DNA of 64,000 nucleotides, taken from contig NC_064437.1 in assembly GCF_023343835.1 (NCBI RefSeq), positions 26,077,001 through 26,141,000 of the forward strand. Reading direction: 5' to 3'. Shown one piece after another: positions 15,201 through 23,493 of the stretch (position 1 is its first letter; each line of letters opens with the position of its first letter). A program made the translations under genes and the position numbers. The notes beneath the pieces were generated by a model, which saw only the letters and a program-made list of their open reading frames with translations, was not told the origin of the DNA and did not search any database. Source of the DNA: Lagopus muta (taxonomy: Eukaryota; Chordata; Aves; Galliformes; Phasianidae).

Positions 15201-15286
15201 GATGCAGGAAGTTGAATGGCAGATGCCTGAAGAGTATAGCATAGCAGTATCCCAACAGGGAAGGCAAACCAGCTCTGGAAATCCAT
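144..15286 (-). CDS. TNN: Tenascin-W (tenascin-N), 13 coding exons in view, 3' end outside the window
   Basis: Extracellular matrix glycoprotein of the tenascin family, known to assemble into six-armed hexabrachions and to be expressed in bone, smooth muscle and stem-cell niches. Thirteen coding exons join in frame (2899 nt, about 966 residues). Domain order: signal peptide (1-22), cysteine-bearing linker and coiled coil (about 100-137), 3.5 EGF-like repeats (138-263), seven FN-III domains (264-883), and the start of the fibrinogen globe (884-966). FN-III domains 3-6 each begin near (I/L)DSP and share YTSADG, the hallmark repeat type of TNN. The start at 15286 was chosen because the following residues, MDFQSWF, precede a hydrophobic leader and the sequence continues directly into the conserved N-terminus. 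The last fibrinogen exons lie left of base 1. No RGD motif was seen. Gene identity is supported by syntenic neighbours MRPS14, CACYBP and RABGAP1L. Confidence 0.95.
1271..1422 (-). CDS. TNN: TNN coding exon 12: start of fibrinogen-like globe
   Basis: 152 nt, phase 1 to 0. It encodes [42 protein letters not shown]. The YPxDC start and the [16 protein letters not shown] signature across the junction to the next exon are diagnostic of the tenascin fibrinogen domain. Donor GTGAGT. Confidence 0.95.
2207..2339 (-). CDS. TNN: TNN coding exon 11: FN-III domain 7, second part
   Basis: 133 nt, phase 0 to 1. It encodes [32 protein letters not shown] and ends FSTG at donor GTAGGA. It completes the last FN-III domain. 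Confidence 0.92.
2868..2998 (-). CDS. TNN: TNN coding exon 10: FN-III domain 7, first part
   Basis: 131 nt, phase 1 to 0. It encodes [20 protein letters not shown] and [16 protein letters not shown]. The 'IDPP(R/K)NL..' start and split structure fit the membrane-proximal last FN-III of tenascins, immediately before the fibrinogen globe. Donor GTACAG. Confidence 0.92.
2999..5296 (-). other. TNN intron before FN-III domain 7
   Basis: About 2.3 kb between FN-III 6 and 7. I looked for further FN-III exons (WD/VSW and YTSADG-type frames on the minus strand) and saw none. The open frames here have no splice support. Nothing else recognised. Confidence 0.6.
5297..5560 (-). CDS. TNN: TNN coding exon 9: FN-III domain 6 (repeat-type copy 4)
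   Basis: 264 nt, phase 1-1. Starts [20 protein letters not shown], with [15 protein letters not shown] and a [16 protein letters not shown]-strand region. It is the fourth and most 3' of the repeat-type exons. Acceptor GACTTTTTAG, donor GTAACT. Confidence 0.94.
6358..6621 (-). CDS. TNN: TNN coding exon 8: FN-III domain 5 (repeat-type copy 3)
   Basis: 264 nt, phase 1-1. Starts [20 protein letters not shown], with [17 protein letters not shown] and STEAVTG. Acceptor CTTCTCTGCAG, donor GTATTC (less consensus than the others). Confidence 0.94.
7364..7627 (-). CDS. TNN: TNN coding exon 7: FN-III domain 4 (repeat-type copy 2)
   Basis: 264 nt, phase 1-1. It encodes [20 protein letters not shown] and [18 protein letters not shown], ending in STEAVTG at a GTAAGA donor. 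Same length and phase as its neighbours, so inclusion or skipping would keep the frame. Confidence 0.94.
8447..8710 (-). CDS. TNN: TNN coding exon 6: FN-III domain 3 (repeat-type copy 1)
   Basis: 264 nt, phase 1-1. It begins [20 protein letters not shown] and contains [13 protein letters not shown] and [16 protein letters not shown]. It is the first of four consecutive near-identical single-exon FN-III units. Acceptor CTGTTCTCAG, donor GTAGGT. Confidence 0.94.
9377..9466 (-). CDS. TNN: TNN coding exon 5: FN-III domain 2, second part
   Basis: 90 nt, phase 1-1, encoding [17 protein letters not shown] through SGRTG: strands F and G of FN-III domain 2. Acceptor TGATTACAG, donor GTAGGT. Confidence 0.92.
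9924..10109 (-). CDS. TNN: TNN coding exon 4: FN-III domain 2, first part
   Basis: 186 nt, phase 1-1. It encodes strands A-E of the second FN-III domain ([18 protein letters not shown], then [11 protein letters not shown]) and ends in G at a GTGAGT donor. It is completed by the 90-nt exon at 9377-9466, giving the continuous [15 protein letters not shown] split second FN-III domain is expected for this gene. Confidence 0.92.
10998..11261 (-). CDS. TNN: TNN coding exon 3: FN-III domain 1
   Basis: 264 nt, phase 1-1, one complete FN-III domain. Core residues visible are the VSWDQ strand B tryptophan, YLISYYPVG strand C and [12 protein letters not shown] strand E-F. Acceptor TTCTTCTAG, donor GTAGGA. 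It corresponds to the conserved, non-repeated first FN-III of TNN. Confidence 0.94.
11262..13656 (-). other. TNN intron between EGF exon and FN-III domain 1
   Basis: About 2.4 kb. No coding frame with acceptor and donor was seen, and no clear repeat. The two codon phases on either side match directly, so no exon is missing. Confidence 0.6.
13657..14034 (-). CDS. TNN: TNN coding exon 2: 3.5 EGF-like repeats
   Basis: 378 nt, phase 1-1. It encodes a half EGF unit ([16 protein letters not shown]) followed by three full repeats with the tenascin pattern CxxxCSGxGxC...CxC...DCS. All repeats sit in one exon, as is usual for tenascins. Acceptor GGCCAG and donor GTAAGA both fit the frame. Confidence 0.95.
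14875..15286 (-). CDS. TNN: TNN coding exon 1: signal peptide, linker, coiled coil
   Basis: 412 nt, ending in phase 1 at a GTATGT donor. It encodes the leader [17 protein letters not shown], an acidic linker, and then heptads ([18 protein letters not shown]) followed by a CC motif. In tenascins this region drives trimerisation and disulfide-linked hexamer formation. The frame stays open 38 codons upstream of the chosen ATG, but a pyrimidine tract with CAG acceptors (15322-15352) suggests that the upstream part is intron. Confidence 0.93.
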
Positions 15287-15320
15287 CCAGTAGGTTTTCA
15301 GAGGAAGCACTGACCCCTGA

Positions 15321-15352
15321 ACTGCAAAGCTGCTTTCAAAAAGAAGGAAAGA
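15321..15352 (-). other. TNN: Probable splice acceptor for the 5' UTR/start exon of TNN
   Basis: On the minus strand a CTTCTTTCCTTCTTTTTG pyrimidine tract is followed by GAAAGCAG and CTTTGCAG, about 35-45 nt before the TNN ATG. This implies at least one upstream noncoding exon and a promoter somewhere between 15.4 kb and MRPS14. Which of the two AGs is used cannot be told. Confidence 0.5.
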
Positions 15353-18050
15353 AGATGTAAGAAATGTGATCATAAAGCTGGCATTCATAGTTTTCCACAA
15401 GTACTCTGCTTTGATTCAGCATAAGGTTGGTAAGTACCTGCAAAAGAGTCACACTGTATGAATTAGATCAAGAGTGCTTCCAGACCCTCCTGACTAGGAG
15501 CTTTAAACTTGTATTTCTTAAACGAGACTCAGTATTGCAGTCCAACACAACTATTAACTATGCCATAACCCTTTTCAGCCCTACGCAGCTAAAACAGTCA
15601 GTCTTCTAGTCAGTGCTCTACATTACAATTACCAGTGTCTTCTGGTCAGAGTAAGAGATCTCCAGCAGCACCTCAGCTAGCATGATTTTCAACTAGAAGC
15701 TTGATGGCCTGTCCACAAGAAGATCTTCACTGAGATCAAGCAAAGGGTATTGATTTCATTTTATTTTTATATTAATTAAATAAGACAATCATCTCTGCTT
15801 CTCATTCACAAGCAGCACTCTGCTTTGCTAGTCTTCTTCCTCCTTCATTCAGCACTTACCTAGAAGATTTAATTTCCTGCAAGAGGAATGGGGAGAAAGG
15901 GTACGTTGTGCTGCTGAGGTAGGGCTTCTTCCTTGCCTCCTTTATTTCCAAATCTGGAAATGAGGAGCCAGAATCCAATCCTTGCCCCTACAAAGCACAG
16001 ACAAAATCCCTTCTCTCAGCATTAAGTGCTAAACAGCATTCTGGGTTACAACATGATGTCATTACTAAGTAGGGCTTCCTGAGAACCACAAATTGATCTC
16101 AGACTTTCCTCGGCATGGAGATCATTTATGAGGAAAAACCCTCAGACATATGGATTTCTGTCAAGCATAATGAAAGAGGAGGACAGCTATTTTGGCTTCT
16201 TCATCATGTAATAAAGAGATTTTCCCCTGCTGTTAAAACGAGCGGGTTTAACTGACTCATTGTGGAGAATATCATGTCATACACATAATGAGCAATAACA
16301 GGAGACCAAGGAAAGGAAGAATTTAGGAAAGAATGCCTAGAAGTCAGGTCTGTGAAGCTAGAAAATATTCTCCTGAGGAAAGGGATGGAAGAATCCCTGC
16401 TCACATCTTTCACTGTGCAAAGCACAGGATAACCAAAGCTGGAGAGAACCTACAGTGGAAGATTTCATCAGCCTAGCTCTGTAAGCTTTTCTCCGTCCCA
16501 CAGATCAGCACTTGAGGATACAGTGTGCAGACCGTTGCACTATGATGTTCTGGGGAAGATGCACGACTGGAAGCTGCTACAATCAAAGCAAGAGCTGATG
16601 AAGACCTGGCTGTGGGTACCAGCAGAGTGTTTCCTAATGATGCAGATGGAGATGGGACTGAGGAGAGAAAAGGGGCTTGCAATCAGAGGAGAAAGGAAGT
16701 GCAGGTCCAGCACAGATCTAGGTTGCAGAAGGAAGAGAGAGACAGAAATAACTGAAAGATCAAATTGTGAGCGCTGGGGAACTAATCATGGCAGATGATT
16801 GATGAAAAACTGTCTCAACAGAACGAGTTCATAGAGGAAGGAAATAATTTCCAGAGATCAGGAAGCCTTTCCAAACAGCAGAGTAGAACACGTATGTATG
16901 GGCACAGCAAGAGTATACAAGGCAACACCAGAAGCAACACAAATTAAAGCTGAAGGAAAGCAGCCAGAGGAAAAGGGAATACATTGCAAGAAGCCATGGA
17001 CTGAGACCTGAGCTTGGTAAGTGCCAGGGGCTGGTACATCGTGCTATTTTTGCAATCCTGAGCTAGAACAAACGCTGCCAAGTTGTACCGCAGCACCGGA
17101 CACAGAGGAGTTGGCAGTTTCCTAACTGCTGAGTTAGAAAAGTGGGCATATCTAACCATCCTAAAGCCACGGGAGGGTCCTCAAGGAACACAGGAGGAAT
17201 AATAGATATTCTGCTACACTAATTCTTTTGCAGTGTCTGATAAGCAAGATGTATTAACCCTCCCCGCAAAAAGGACAGACTGCTTCTGACATGATATATA
17301 CTCATTAGAAAACATAGAGAGGCTTAACAGTAATTTCACTTCTGTTAGTTAGGATCAGCATGTGTTTTATAATGATTTGCCTACCTCCCTTTTGTTAAAT
17401 CGTTAGTTTCCAGCATAAGTCAAGTGGTCTCTCCTGAAGCAAATCTTTGTTTTGCTGCATGTATAGTTCAAAAACATTCAGACATCTGTATTTGCTCAAT
17501 TTTACTCACCCACAGAATTTCACATTTTATAACTGGCATGAATAATAAAGTAGTATTATTATGGAAATAGTGCTGTATTGGCTTCCACCAGTGAGTGTGA
17601 AAAGGTACACTAGAAAGCATAGAAAGAGCTTTTCTGTGAGAAAATAACGAAAAAGTACTAATAGTGTTTGTTGTAATTATATGCAATCACTATCGCACAG
17701 AAACAAGAGCCTAAATTGGAAATTGCCAGGAACAAGCACTCTAAAATAATTAACTTGCAGGTGAAATCTTTGCCCTGTTAAAGTCAATGGCAAAACTCAC
17801 ATTCATTTCAGTAGCTGTGGTTCCACTGTGGAGGAAACAACCTTTGAAACCTTAATCCCTTTGTCTGGGAGCAATATTAACTACTACTCCATACACTATA
17901 CATTTTGCAGCAGTACCACATCTGCCTAACACAGGATTGCTGATGTTTGTGCAAAGGCTTTCAGAACTTTAAATGGCAGGCATATACTACAGGATGTCAA
18001 AGAAGGAATGGATGGGTTTTTCCATTCAGAAACAAGAATCTCAGGCAAAA
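15353..18050. other. Intergenic / TNN 5' flank, nothing clear
   Basis: Contains only short stop-limited frames. It probably includes the noncoding first exon(s) and promoter of TNN, which I cannot place. AT-rich, with no CpG cluster. Confidence 0.4.
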
Positions 18051-18055
18051 TTTTA

Positions 18056-18080
18056 AAAACAAACAAACAAACAAACAAAA
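18056..18080. repeat. (AAAC)n microsatellite
   Basis: Six or so AAAC units followed by A/C-rich sequence. A second (AAAC)n tract lies at 18553-18576, about 500 bp on. Confidence 0.9.
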
Positions 18081-18552
18081 ACACAACAACAAAAAAAACA
18101 AAAGATTCCTCTTACCCTTCAAGTACTTTCAGATGCCCTTCTGATATATCTGCCACTTGCAGAGCCTATCTGAACAAGCTGAAAGCTCTCTTCTCTTCCC
18201 AGACCACTCTACCAGTCCCCGTAGTGAATTTAAGTCCCCACGCATCAAATGGAAGGAACCAATAAGGTCTCTGAGCGTTTGCCCAGAGTGTTTCCCCCAC
18301 TCAGTCTATCCTACCAGCAGAAAAAGAGCCTGTCCTGTTCATTATATGCTCCACCCCTAACGCAAAGCCAAAAAGCCTTTCCAGACCTGTACATGTGGCA
18401 GAAAACATCTTGGCGTGGCTGTAGGGACCCAATATTCAGAAGCACTTCTAAAAAACTAAAAGACGTGAGATTTTTGCATAGTCAGCACCAAATGCAAAAA
18501 CAATATACTTTAAAAGAGAGCAATACATAAAAACTACAATTATCTGGGAAAT

Positions 18553-18576
18553 TAAAAACAAACAAACAAACAAACA
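18553..18576. repeat. (AAAC)n microsatellite
   Basis: About five AAAC units, similar to the tract at 18056-18080. Both precede the degenerate tandem repeat that starts near 18.88 kb. Confidence 0.9.
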
Positions 18577-18883
18577 CAGAAGGACTTACAAATAAGCAAA
18601 AGAAATGCCAACACCATTACTTGAGTACCCAGAAGATGATCTCAGGCACACATGTTATACATACCAGTTTTTAGATAAAACATATGCAAAGATTCTAATC
18701 AGTTGCTTTACTTCCCTGTAAGAGAAACTGTCTGGAAAAACCTCAGGATGGCAAAGGCTACCTATGCATATGAAGACTTTACCATTGTTAGGTGGGGATG
18801 TGAACTATAACTCTATTTCTCACATCAAAACAAAACAAAACACTATAAACTCTGAAGGTAGCTTTGCACCACCCCTCCCTCTC

Positions 18884-20090
18884 AAAACCCTAACTCACAC
18901 CCTGGACAGTAACCAGCTCTGATACACAACCTAACTAGGAATCCCACCGAAAATGGATCACAATTCAGTTTCCTTCACAGGCTCGTCCCAATCCCACTCA
19001 CACAAGGGCTCTGTTCTGTTCCTCTCCCCAAACCCAAATGTTAACCCTAGGTAGTGAGTAGCTCCAACACCCAGAGGTGCAAACTACTAACTAGGGAAAC
19101 TACGATTCAAAGTAGCATCTGGTACACCCTGTTTTTCTTCGGCAGATCCTTCCCAACCTCACTGACACACAAGGCACTCTGGGCTTTCTCTCTCTGCTAA
19201 GCTGTAGAGTAAGGGAAGGCAACAATATTGCTTTCTATCAGAACAGAAACATACTTGGTTTTTGTGAAGATATAGTTCAGAAGATGACCTAAGAAGTGAC
19301 CTAAGTTTATCCTTTCCAAAGACCCAGTAAAGTCTCCAGAAGGAGCAACCACCAAATAGAGAACCTGCTCCCTCAAATGAGAGTGAGGAAGGACAGACCT
19401 TGGGTCTACCCACTTCCAGTCATACAGGTGCACTGCTTGCACCTGTGTGCCCTGGGTTAGCCACACCTTCTCACTTGCTACTCAGTCACTGGTTTAGGCC
19501 TTGACCTAGCAGTTCTCACACACCAGTCAAAATCTAAACTGAGCCCTAAAACTAGTTGACTAGCTCCAACATCCACTCAAAGTAGGGATCCCACCAAAAA
19601 AGGCCCGCATATCTGAGCTGCTGGTACAGCTCAACCTTCTTTGACAGCCCCACTCACACAACAGATGTGCACTTTCTCTTTAGAAACCCTAACCCTGAAC
19701 CCAGACAGTGACCAGATCCAATGCATGGGAGAAATGCACTTGGTTTTCAAACTCTAGCCAGAATCGAAACATTAAAACTTATCCAAACAGTAAACCTGGA
19801 TAGAGACCAACTCAAACAACCACCCACTCAAAGCTCCAACATCTACTCTAGCTGGGGATCCTACAGAGGGAACCTCAAGTCAAAGCTTCTGGTACACATC
19901 AAACGTCTTTGGCAGACCCTTCCCAGCACCACTCACATGGGGATGTGTGGTTTCTCTCTCTCTCCAAATCCCAACCCTAAGTTGAACCTTAACTCAGACC
20001 CTAACCCTAGACAGCGACCAACACCCATTTCAACAAGGGAACCCACCAAAAACAGCCCACGTCTCAAAGCTTCACACACACCTCATCCAT
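18884..20090. repeat. Degenerate tandem repeat (~150 bp period) with CCCTAA telomere-like hexamers
   Basis: Recurring landmarks are a GACAGTGACCAGCTCC-like block at about 18904, 19050, 19551, 19703, 19799 and 20010, and a GGCAGACCCTTCCCA/CCCCACTCACAC-like block at about 18980, 19141, 19642 and 19911. Between them recur TCCAACA-CCACTCAAAG, GGGATCCCACCAAAA and AGCTTCTGGTACA blocks. CCCTAACCCT occurs at 19687-19696 and 19999-20008, with single CCCTAA copies elsewhere. Spacings of 146, 152 and 307 suggest a unit near 150 bp. About 19.2-19.5 kb fits the unit less well and may be an insertion or a decayed copy. I do not recognise the family. Confidence 0.7.
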
Positions 20091-20455
20091 CTGGACCACC
20101 TAAGAAGCACACAGACACCAAAGGGAAACATAAAAACATACTGAACAACTGACAGTGTGTTCTAACATACAAATGCCCTTTGGTTACATCAAATGCCTTT
20201 TGATTAAGTGCATCCGATTCCTTGCTTAATTTTCTAAGCCTGTTTTCCACTGACTGATTTTATCAGCTAGAAAGATGCAGAAACAAGAAATTATGAACAA
20301 TATCATCTGGGAATTAATCTTGATTTTTTTCTCCCTGAAACAACAGTAATCTTCCATGGCAGTCAGGCATCCACAGAGCACTTCACTGAGCAGCAGTCAC
20401 CAACACCTTGAGCTCTGAAGATGCTCACAGAAGCTTTGCAGCCCATAGGCTTTGT

Positions 20456-20740
20456 AACAGCAGGATAAGGGGAAATGGTTTGAAGTTGAGGGAGGGAGGA
20501 TTTAGGTTGGATGTCAGGGGGAAGTTCTTTGCTATGAGTGGTGAAGTACTGGAACAGCTGCCCAGAGAGGCTGTGGATGCCCCGTCCATCCCTGGAGGTG
20601 TTCAAGGACAGGCTGGATGGCACCCTGCGCAGCCTGGGCTGGTATGAAATGTGGAGGTCGGTGGCTCTGCATGCGGAGGGGAGTTGGAGATTCGTGATCC
20701 TCGAGGTCCCTTCCAACCCTGGCCACTCTGTGATTCTGTA
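20456..20740 (+). mobile_element. CR1 LINE, truncated 3' end
   Basis: 5'-truncated CR1, sense on plus. Recognisable blocks are GGATTTAGGTTGGATG, 'ctggaacagctgcccagag', 'ggctggatggcaccctg', 'gaggtcccttccaaccct' and a terminal GTGATTCTGTA octamer. It lies about 260 bp upstream of the MRPS14 start codon. Confidence 0.92.
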
Positions 20741-20997
20741 ACGCCTGGGCTGCTATAAAGGACTCCAGACCCTCACACGACTTTTTGATGAATCTAGCGA
20801 GCTCGCATGAACCGAAAACATACTCAAAATAATGAATGCAACGTTTAAAACGTAACACGCTCCGCCTGAAAGCAGCACGCAGAAAACAGCTCCGACAGCC
20901 CAGGTGAAAGCGGACTCTCAGGCAGGGCGAGGAGCAGCACCGAGCCCCGCCCCGCAGGCAGCTGCTGCGCAGGCGCGGTTCGGCCCCGCGCCCCGAC

Positions 20998-21008
20998 AAG
21001 ATGGCGGC
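20998..21008 (+). promoter_or_regulatory. MRPS14: YY1 motif overlapping the MRPS14 start codon
   Basis: AAGATGGCGGC is a full YY1 consensus with its ATG serving as the start codon. Such sites just downstream of the TSS imply a very short 5' UTR; this last point is inference. Confidence 0.7.
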
Positions 21009-21045
21009 GTCCACGCTGTGCTGGGCGCTGAGGGCCGCTCGGCAG
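21001..21045 (+). CDS. MRPS14: MRPS14 exon 1
   Basis: 45 nt, 15 codons ([15 protein letters not shown]), phase 0, donor GTCAGC. The start codon lies in an AAGATGG Kozak-like context and coincides with the YY1 motif. Confidence 0.95.
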
Positions 21046-23196
21046 GTCAGCCTCTCTCCTGCCCTTCTCTTTCCCTGCAGAGAGACGGCCCGGAGCTGCA
21101 GCAGCCTATTTTCTGTTGCTGTTTTAAACTAGGTTCTCCCAAGCCAAACGCGGGGCTACTATGTGGACTGGAGGATGCTGCGCGATGTCAAGAGGAGGAA
21201 GCTGGCCTACGAGTACGCGGACGAGCGGCTGCGGATCAACGCCATCCGGAAGAACACCATCCTGCCCAAGGAGCTGCAGGTACGGGCAGGGCACGCAGCG
21301 CAGCCTGACTGGCTTAAGTCTCCTTTCTCCTCTGAATTGTCAGTTGCATAGCTTGGGAAAGCTGTTTTCCTTTATTGCGTGCTGTCTGCTTACTTGTATA
21401 GCTGCCTGAATAAAGATTTTTACAGTTTTGTTTAGGAGCTTGGAAGCCCAATCCTGCCAAAGCCACTAGTTTAATTAGAAATTGTTAATTTTAACATGGA
21501 AACCTAGAACAGCTTATGTCTAACCTTATTTTCTCCTCTCTTACACTAAAGCCGTATTATCCTGTCACAATCAGGCTGTGTACAAATTTGGTCCCCCTCC
21601 TACTTATACCCCCCAAATACTGGAAGGTCACATTGAGGTCTCCCCTGGACCTTCTCCAAGCTAGACAAGTCCAACTCCCTCAACATTTCTCCATAGGAGA
21701 GGTGCTCCAGCCCACTAATGATCTTTGTAGCCTTCCTCAGGACCCACTCCAACTGCTCCACATCCCTCCTGTGCTGGGGACAGACTGGGATGTAGTACTG
21801 CAGGTGGGGGCCGTTGCAAGGGCAGAGCAGAAGGGGACAGTCCCTTCCCTGCCCACTGCCACTCCTCTGTTGATGCTGCCCAGGACTGGCCATCTGGGCT
21901 GCAAGAGCACACAGCTGTTTCACATCCACCTTTTTGTCCACCAGGAGCCTTAGGCCCTTCTGTGCAGGGCTTCTTTTAAGGATTTTCACACAGAGGGTGG
22001 TGAGGCACTGGAACAGGTTGCCCAAGGAGGCTGTGCATGCCCCATCCCTGAAGGCATTCAGGGCCAGGCTGGATGTGGCTCTGGGCAGCCTGGTCTGCTG
22101 GTTGGTGACCCTGCACATAGCAGGGGGTTGGAACCAGATGATCATTGTGGTCCTTTTCAACTCAAGTCGTCCTATGATTTTATGATTTCTTCTCCCAGTC
22201 TGTACACATATCTGGTTTTGCCCCAGCACCAGTATAGCACCTTGCACATGGCCACGTTGATCCTCATTAGGTTCGCATGGGCCTACTTCTTAAGCCTGTC
22301 CCAAACTTTGGTTGTCATCCCTCCGTACTGTTGCATCAACTGCACAACTCATCTTGGTGTCATCCTTAATCCTGACTTTTTGAAGATATGGATCCCCTTA
22401 GAAGGTAGCCTGACACTAATGCTTTTCAACGCTTGCAATATAATGGGAACTTTCATAGTCCAGCATCACCTTCCTTTTACGTCCAACCATGTCTTCCTAT
22501 TACAGGATCCTTTAAGCCTTGCTTTTTTGTTGTTTTTATTATTATTTACCAACTGCTGCTACCTGATGCTTTCTGCTGACTTTTTCTCTCTTGTACACAG
22601 ACAGAACTTGAAGCTTCTCGCTAGAGCAGAGACATTTTCACTCATTCTCTTCTGCCTGTAGCTCCTTATGAAGTACGAGCTGTAATATCCATTTTTATCG
22701 GCAACCTGTGAAGGCAGATAAGAAACAGCTTATCTTGAAGGACTAACCCACTCCATATTTACTGGCTTGAGGTTGTGTGGTGCATCAGAAGGTTAAATTT
22801 TAAGCCTTGATGTAGATCATTTTACGTTCACTGTTAGGGTGTCCAGAAAGAAAGGCAGGAGGAAGTTTACCATTAAATATTCAAGCATACTCATGATGTA
22901 ATAGTAGCTTGTAGTGATAGCTGTTCTACAATGGGATTTGGAGGTCTGGAAATAAGACCCCTCAAAATCCTAGGGAACATGGTTAAACTCTAAGCTGTGG
23001 TCTTCTGTTTTAGGAAGTGGCTGATAGAGAGATTGCTGCCTTGCCCCGGGACAGCTGCCCTGTGAGGATCCGAAATAGGTGCGTCCTGACGTCCCGCCCT
23101 CGGGGGGTGAAGCGGCGTTGGAGGCTTAGCAGGATTGTTTTCCGCCATTTTGCTGACCATGCTCAGATGTCTGGGATACAGAGGGCCATGTGGTAG
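21001..23196 (+). CDS. MRPS14: Mitochondrial small ribosomal subunit protein uS14m, 3 exons, complete
   Basis: Nuclear-encoded uS14 of the mitoribosome 28S subunit, which acts in the mitochondrial matrix. Three exons (21001-21045, 21133-21279, 23014-23196) join in phase 0 to give 124 residues, close to the roughly 128 of mammals. The N-terminus [15 protein letters not shown] is a basic presequence-like segment. The signature uS14 C-terminal region is clear: [20 protein letters not shown] followed by [21 protein letters not shown] (split here at a residue boundary for length). This transcript converges on CACYBP, about 1.4 kb between ends. Intron 2 holds nested CR1 elements. Candidate poly(A) signals are at 23429 and 23488. 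Confidence 0.97.
21133..21279 (+). CDS. MRPS14: MRPS14 exon 2
   Basis: 147 nt, 49 codons, phase 0-0. Encodes [20 protein letters not shown] and [19 protein letters not shown]. Acceptor TTTTAAACTAG, donor GTACGG. Very GC-rich and CpG-rich. Confidence 0.96.
21590..21970 (-). mobile_element. Older CR1 LINE, left half (interrupted)
   Basis: CR1 3' region in antisense: 'aggtctcccctggaccttct', 'cataggagaggtgctccagc', 'cctcaggacccactccaac' and 'tttttgtccaccagg' are all complements of CR1 blocks. The element breaks near 21970 and resumes near 22189, so it was split by the plus-strand CR1 between them. Confidence 0.85.
21971..22188 (+). mobile_element. Younger CR1 LINE end inserted into an older CR1
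   Basis: 5'-truncated CR1 sense on plus: 'agggtggtgaggcactgg', 'aggctggatgtggctctgg', 'tgaccctgcacatagcagg' and TATGATTTTATGATTT octamer-like end. It sits inside the antisense CR1 covering 21590-22400, in MRPS14 intron 2. Confidence 0.9.
22189..22400 (-). mobile_element. Older CR1 LINE, right half (continues after the insertion)
   Basis: Resumes with CCCAGTCTGTACACATATCT, then 'gccccagcaccagtatagc' and 'ttgatcctcattaggttcgc', complements of the CR1 stretch that normally follows the sequence at the left break. The right boundary is uncertain because divergence increases. Confidence 0.75.
23014..23196 (+). CDS. MRPS14: MRPS14 exon 3
   Basis: 183 nt including the TAG stop; 60 codons beginning [20 protein letters not shown] and ending GIQRAMW. 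Acceptor TTCTGTTTTAG. Holds the conserved rRNA-binding end of uS14. Confidence 0.97.
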   Translation, partial: EVADREIAALPRDSCPVRIRNRCVLTSRPRGVKRRWRLSRIVFRHFADHAQMSGIQRAMW

Positions 23197-23428
23197 TTCA
23201 CTGCATGGATATATGTTCAGACAGAAAACACAAGACAGGCTCAGTTTGCAAGTTCAGTTAAAACAGACTCCTGTGTGTAAGTCCAGCATCAAACTGATGC
23301 AGGATGGAAAAAAAGCCACACTGACTCATTTACTGGATTGTGCTTGGGATCAGCTCACTGACAAGCAGCAGCATAACTATGCTAAGCCAGTCTGTGTAAG
23401 AAGCAGTTTTATTTTGAGGGGAGGGGGG

Positions 23429-23493
23429 AATAAAATCAATCACGTTGTTGCAGAACTGAGCTGAGGTCTGTGATGGGTAACATTTAAAATAAA
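23429..23493 (+). terminator. MRPS14: MRPS14 poly(A) signals
   Basis: AATAAA at 23429-23434 and again at 23488-23493, 230-300 bp after the stop codon. This gives a short 3' UTR typical of a ribosomal-protein gene. Which one is used is unknown. Confidence 0.6.

Larger units (their letters stand above)
20880..21285 (+). promoter_or_regulatory. MRPS14: CpG-rich promoter of MRPS14
   Basis: Sharp rise in CpG content over exon 1 and 2, with no TATA box. It contains an NRF1-like TGCGCAGGCGC at 20966-20976 and a YY1 consensus AAGATGGCGGC at 20998-21008 that includes the start codon. Both are common in promoters of nuclear genes for mitochondrial proteins. Confidence 0.75.

Noticed and set aside
19721-20152. 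143-codon plus-strand open frame
   Set aside because: Lies entirely in the C/A-rich tandem repeat, which is poor in stop codons; low-complexity Pro/Asn/Thr product and no splice or start support.
20363-21014. Long minus-strand frames across the CR1 and MRPS14 CpG island
   Set aside because: Explained by CR1 antisense sequence and GC-rich promoter DNA with few stops.
21600-22247. 215-codon minus-strand open frame with protein-like composition
   Set aside because: It runs through the two CR1 elements in opposite orientations, so it is repeat-derived and not a gene.
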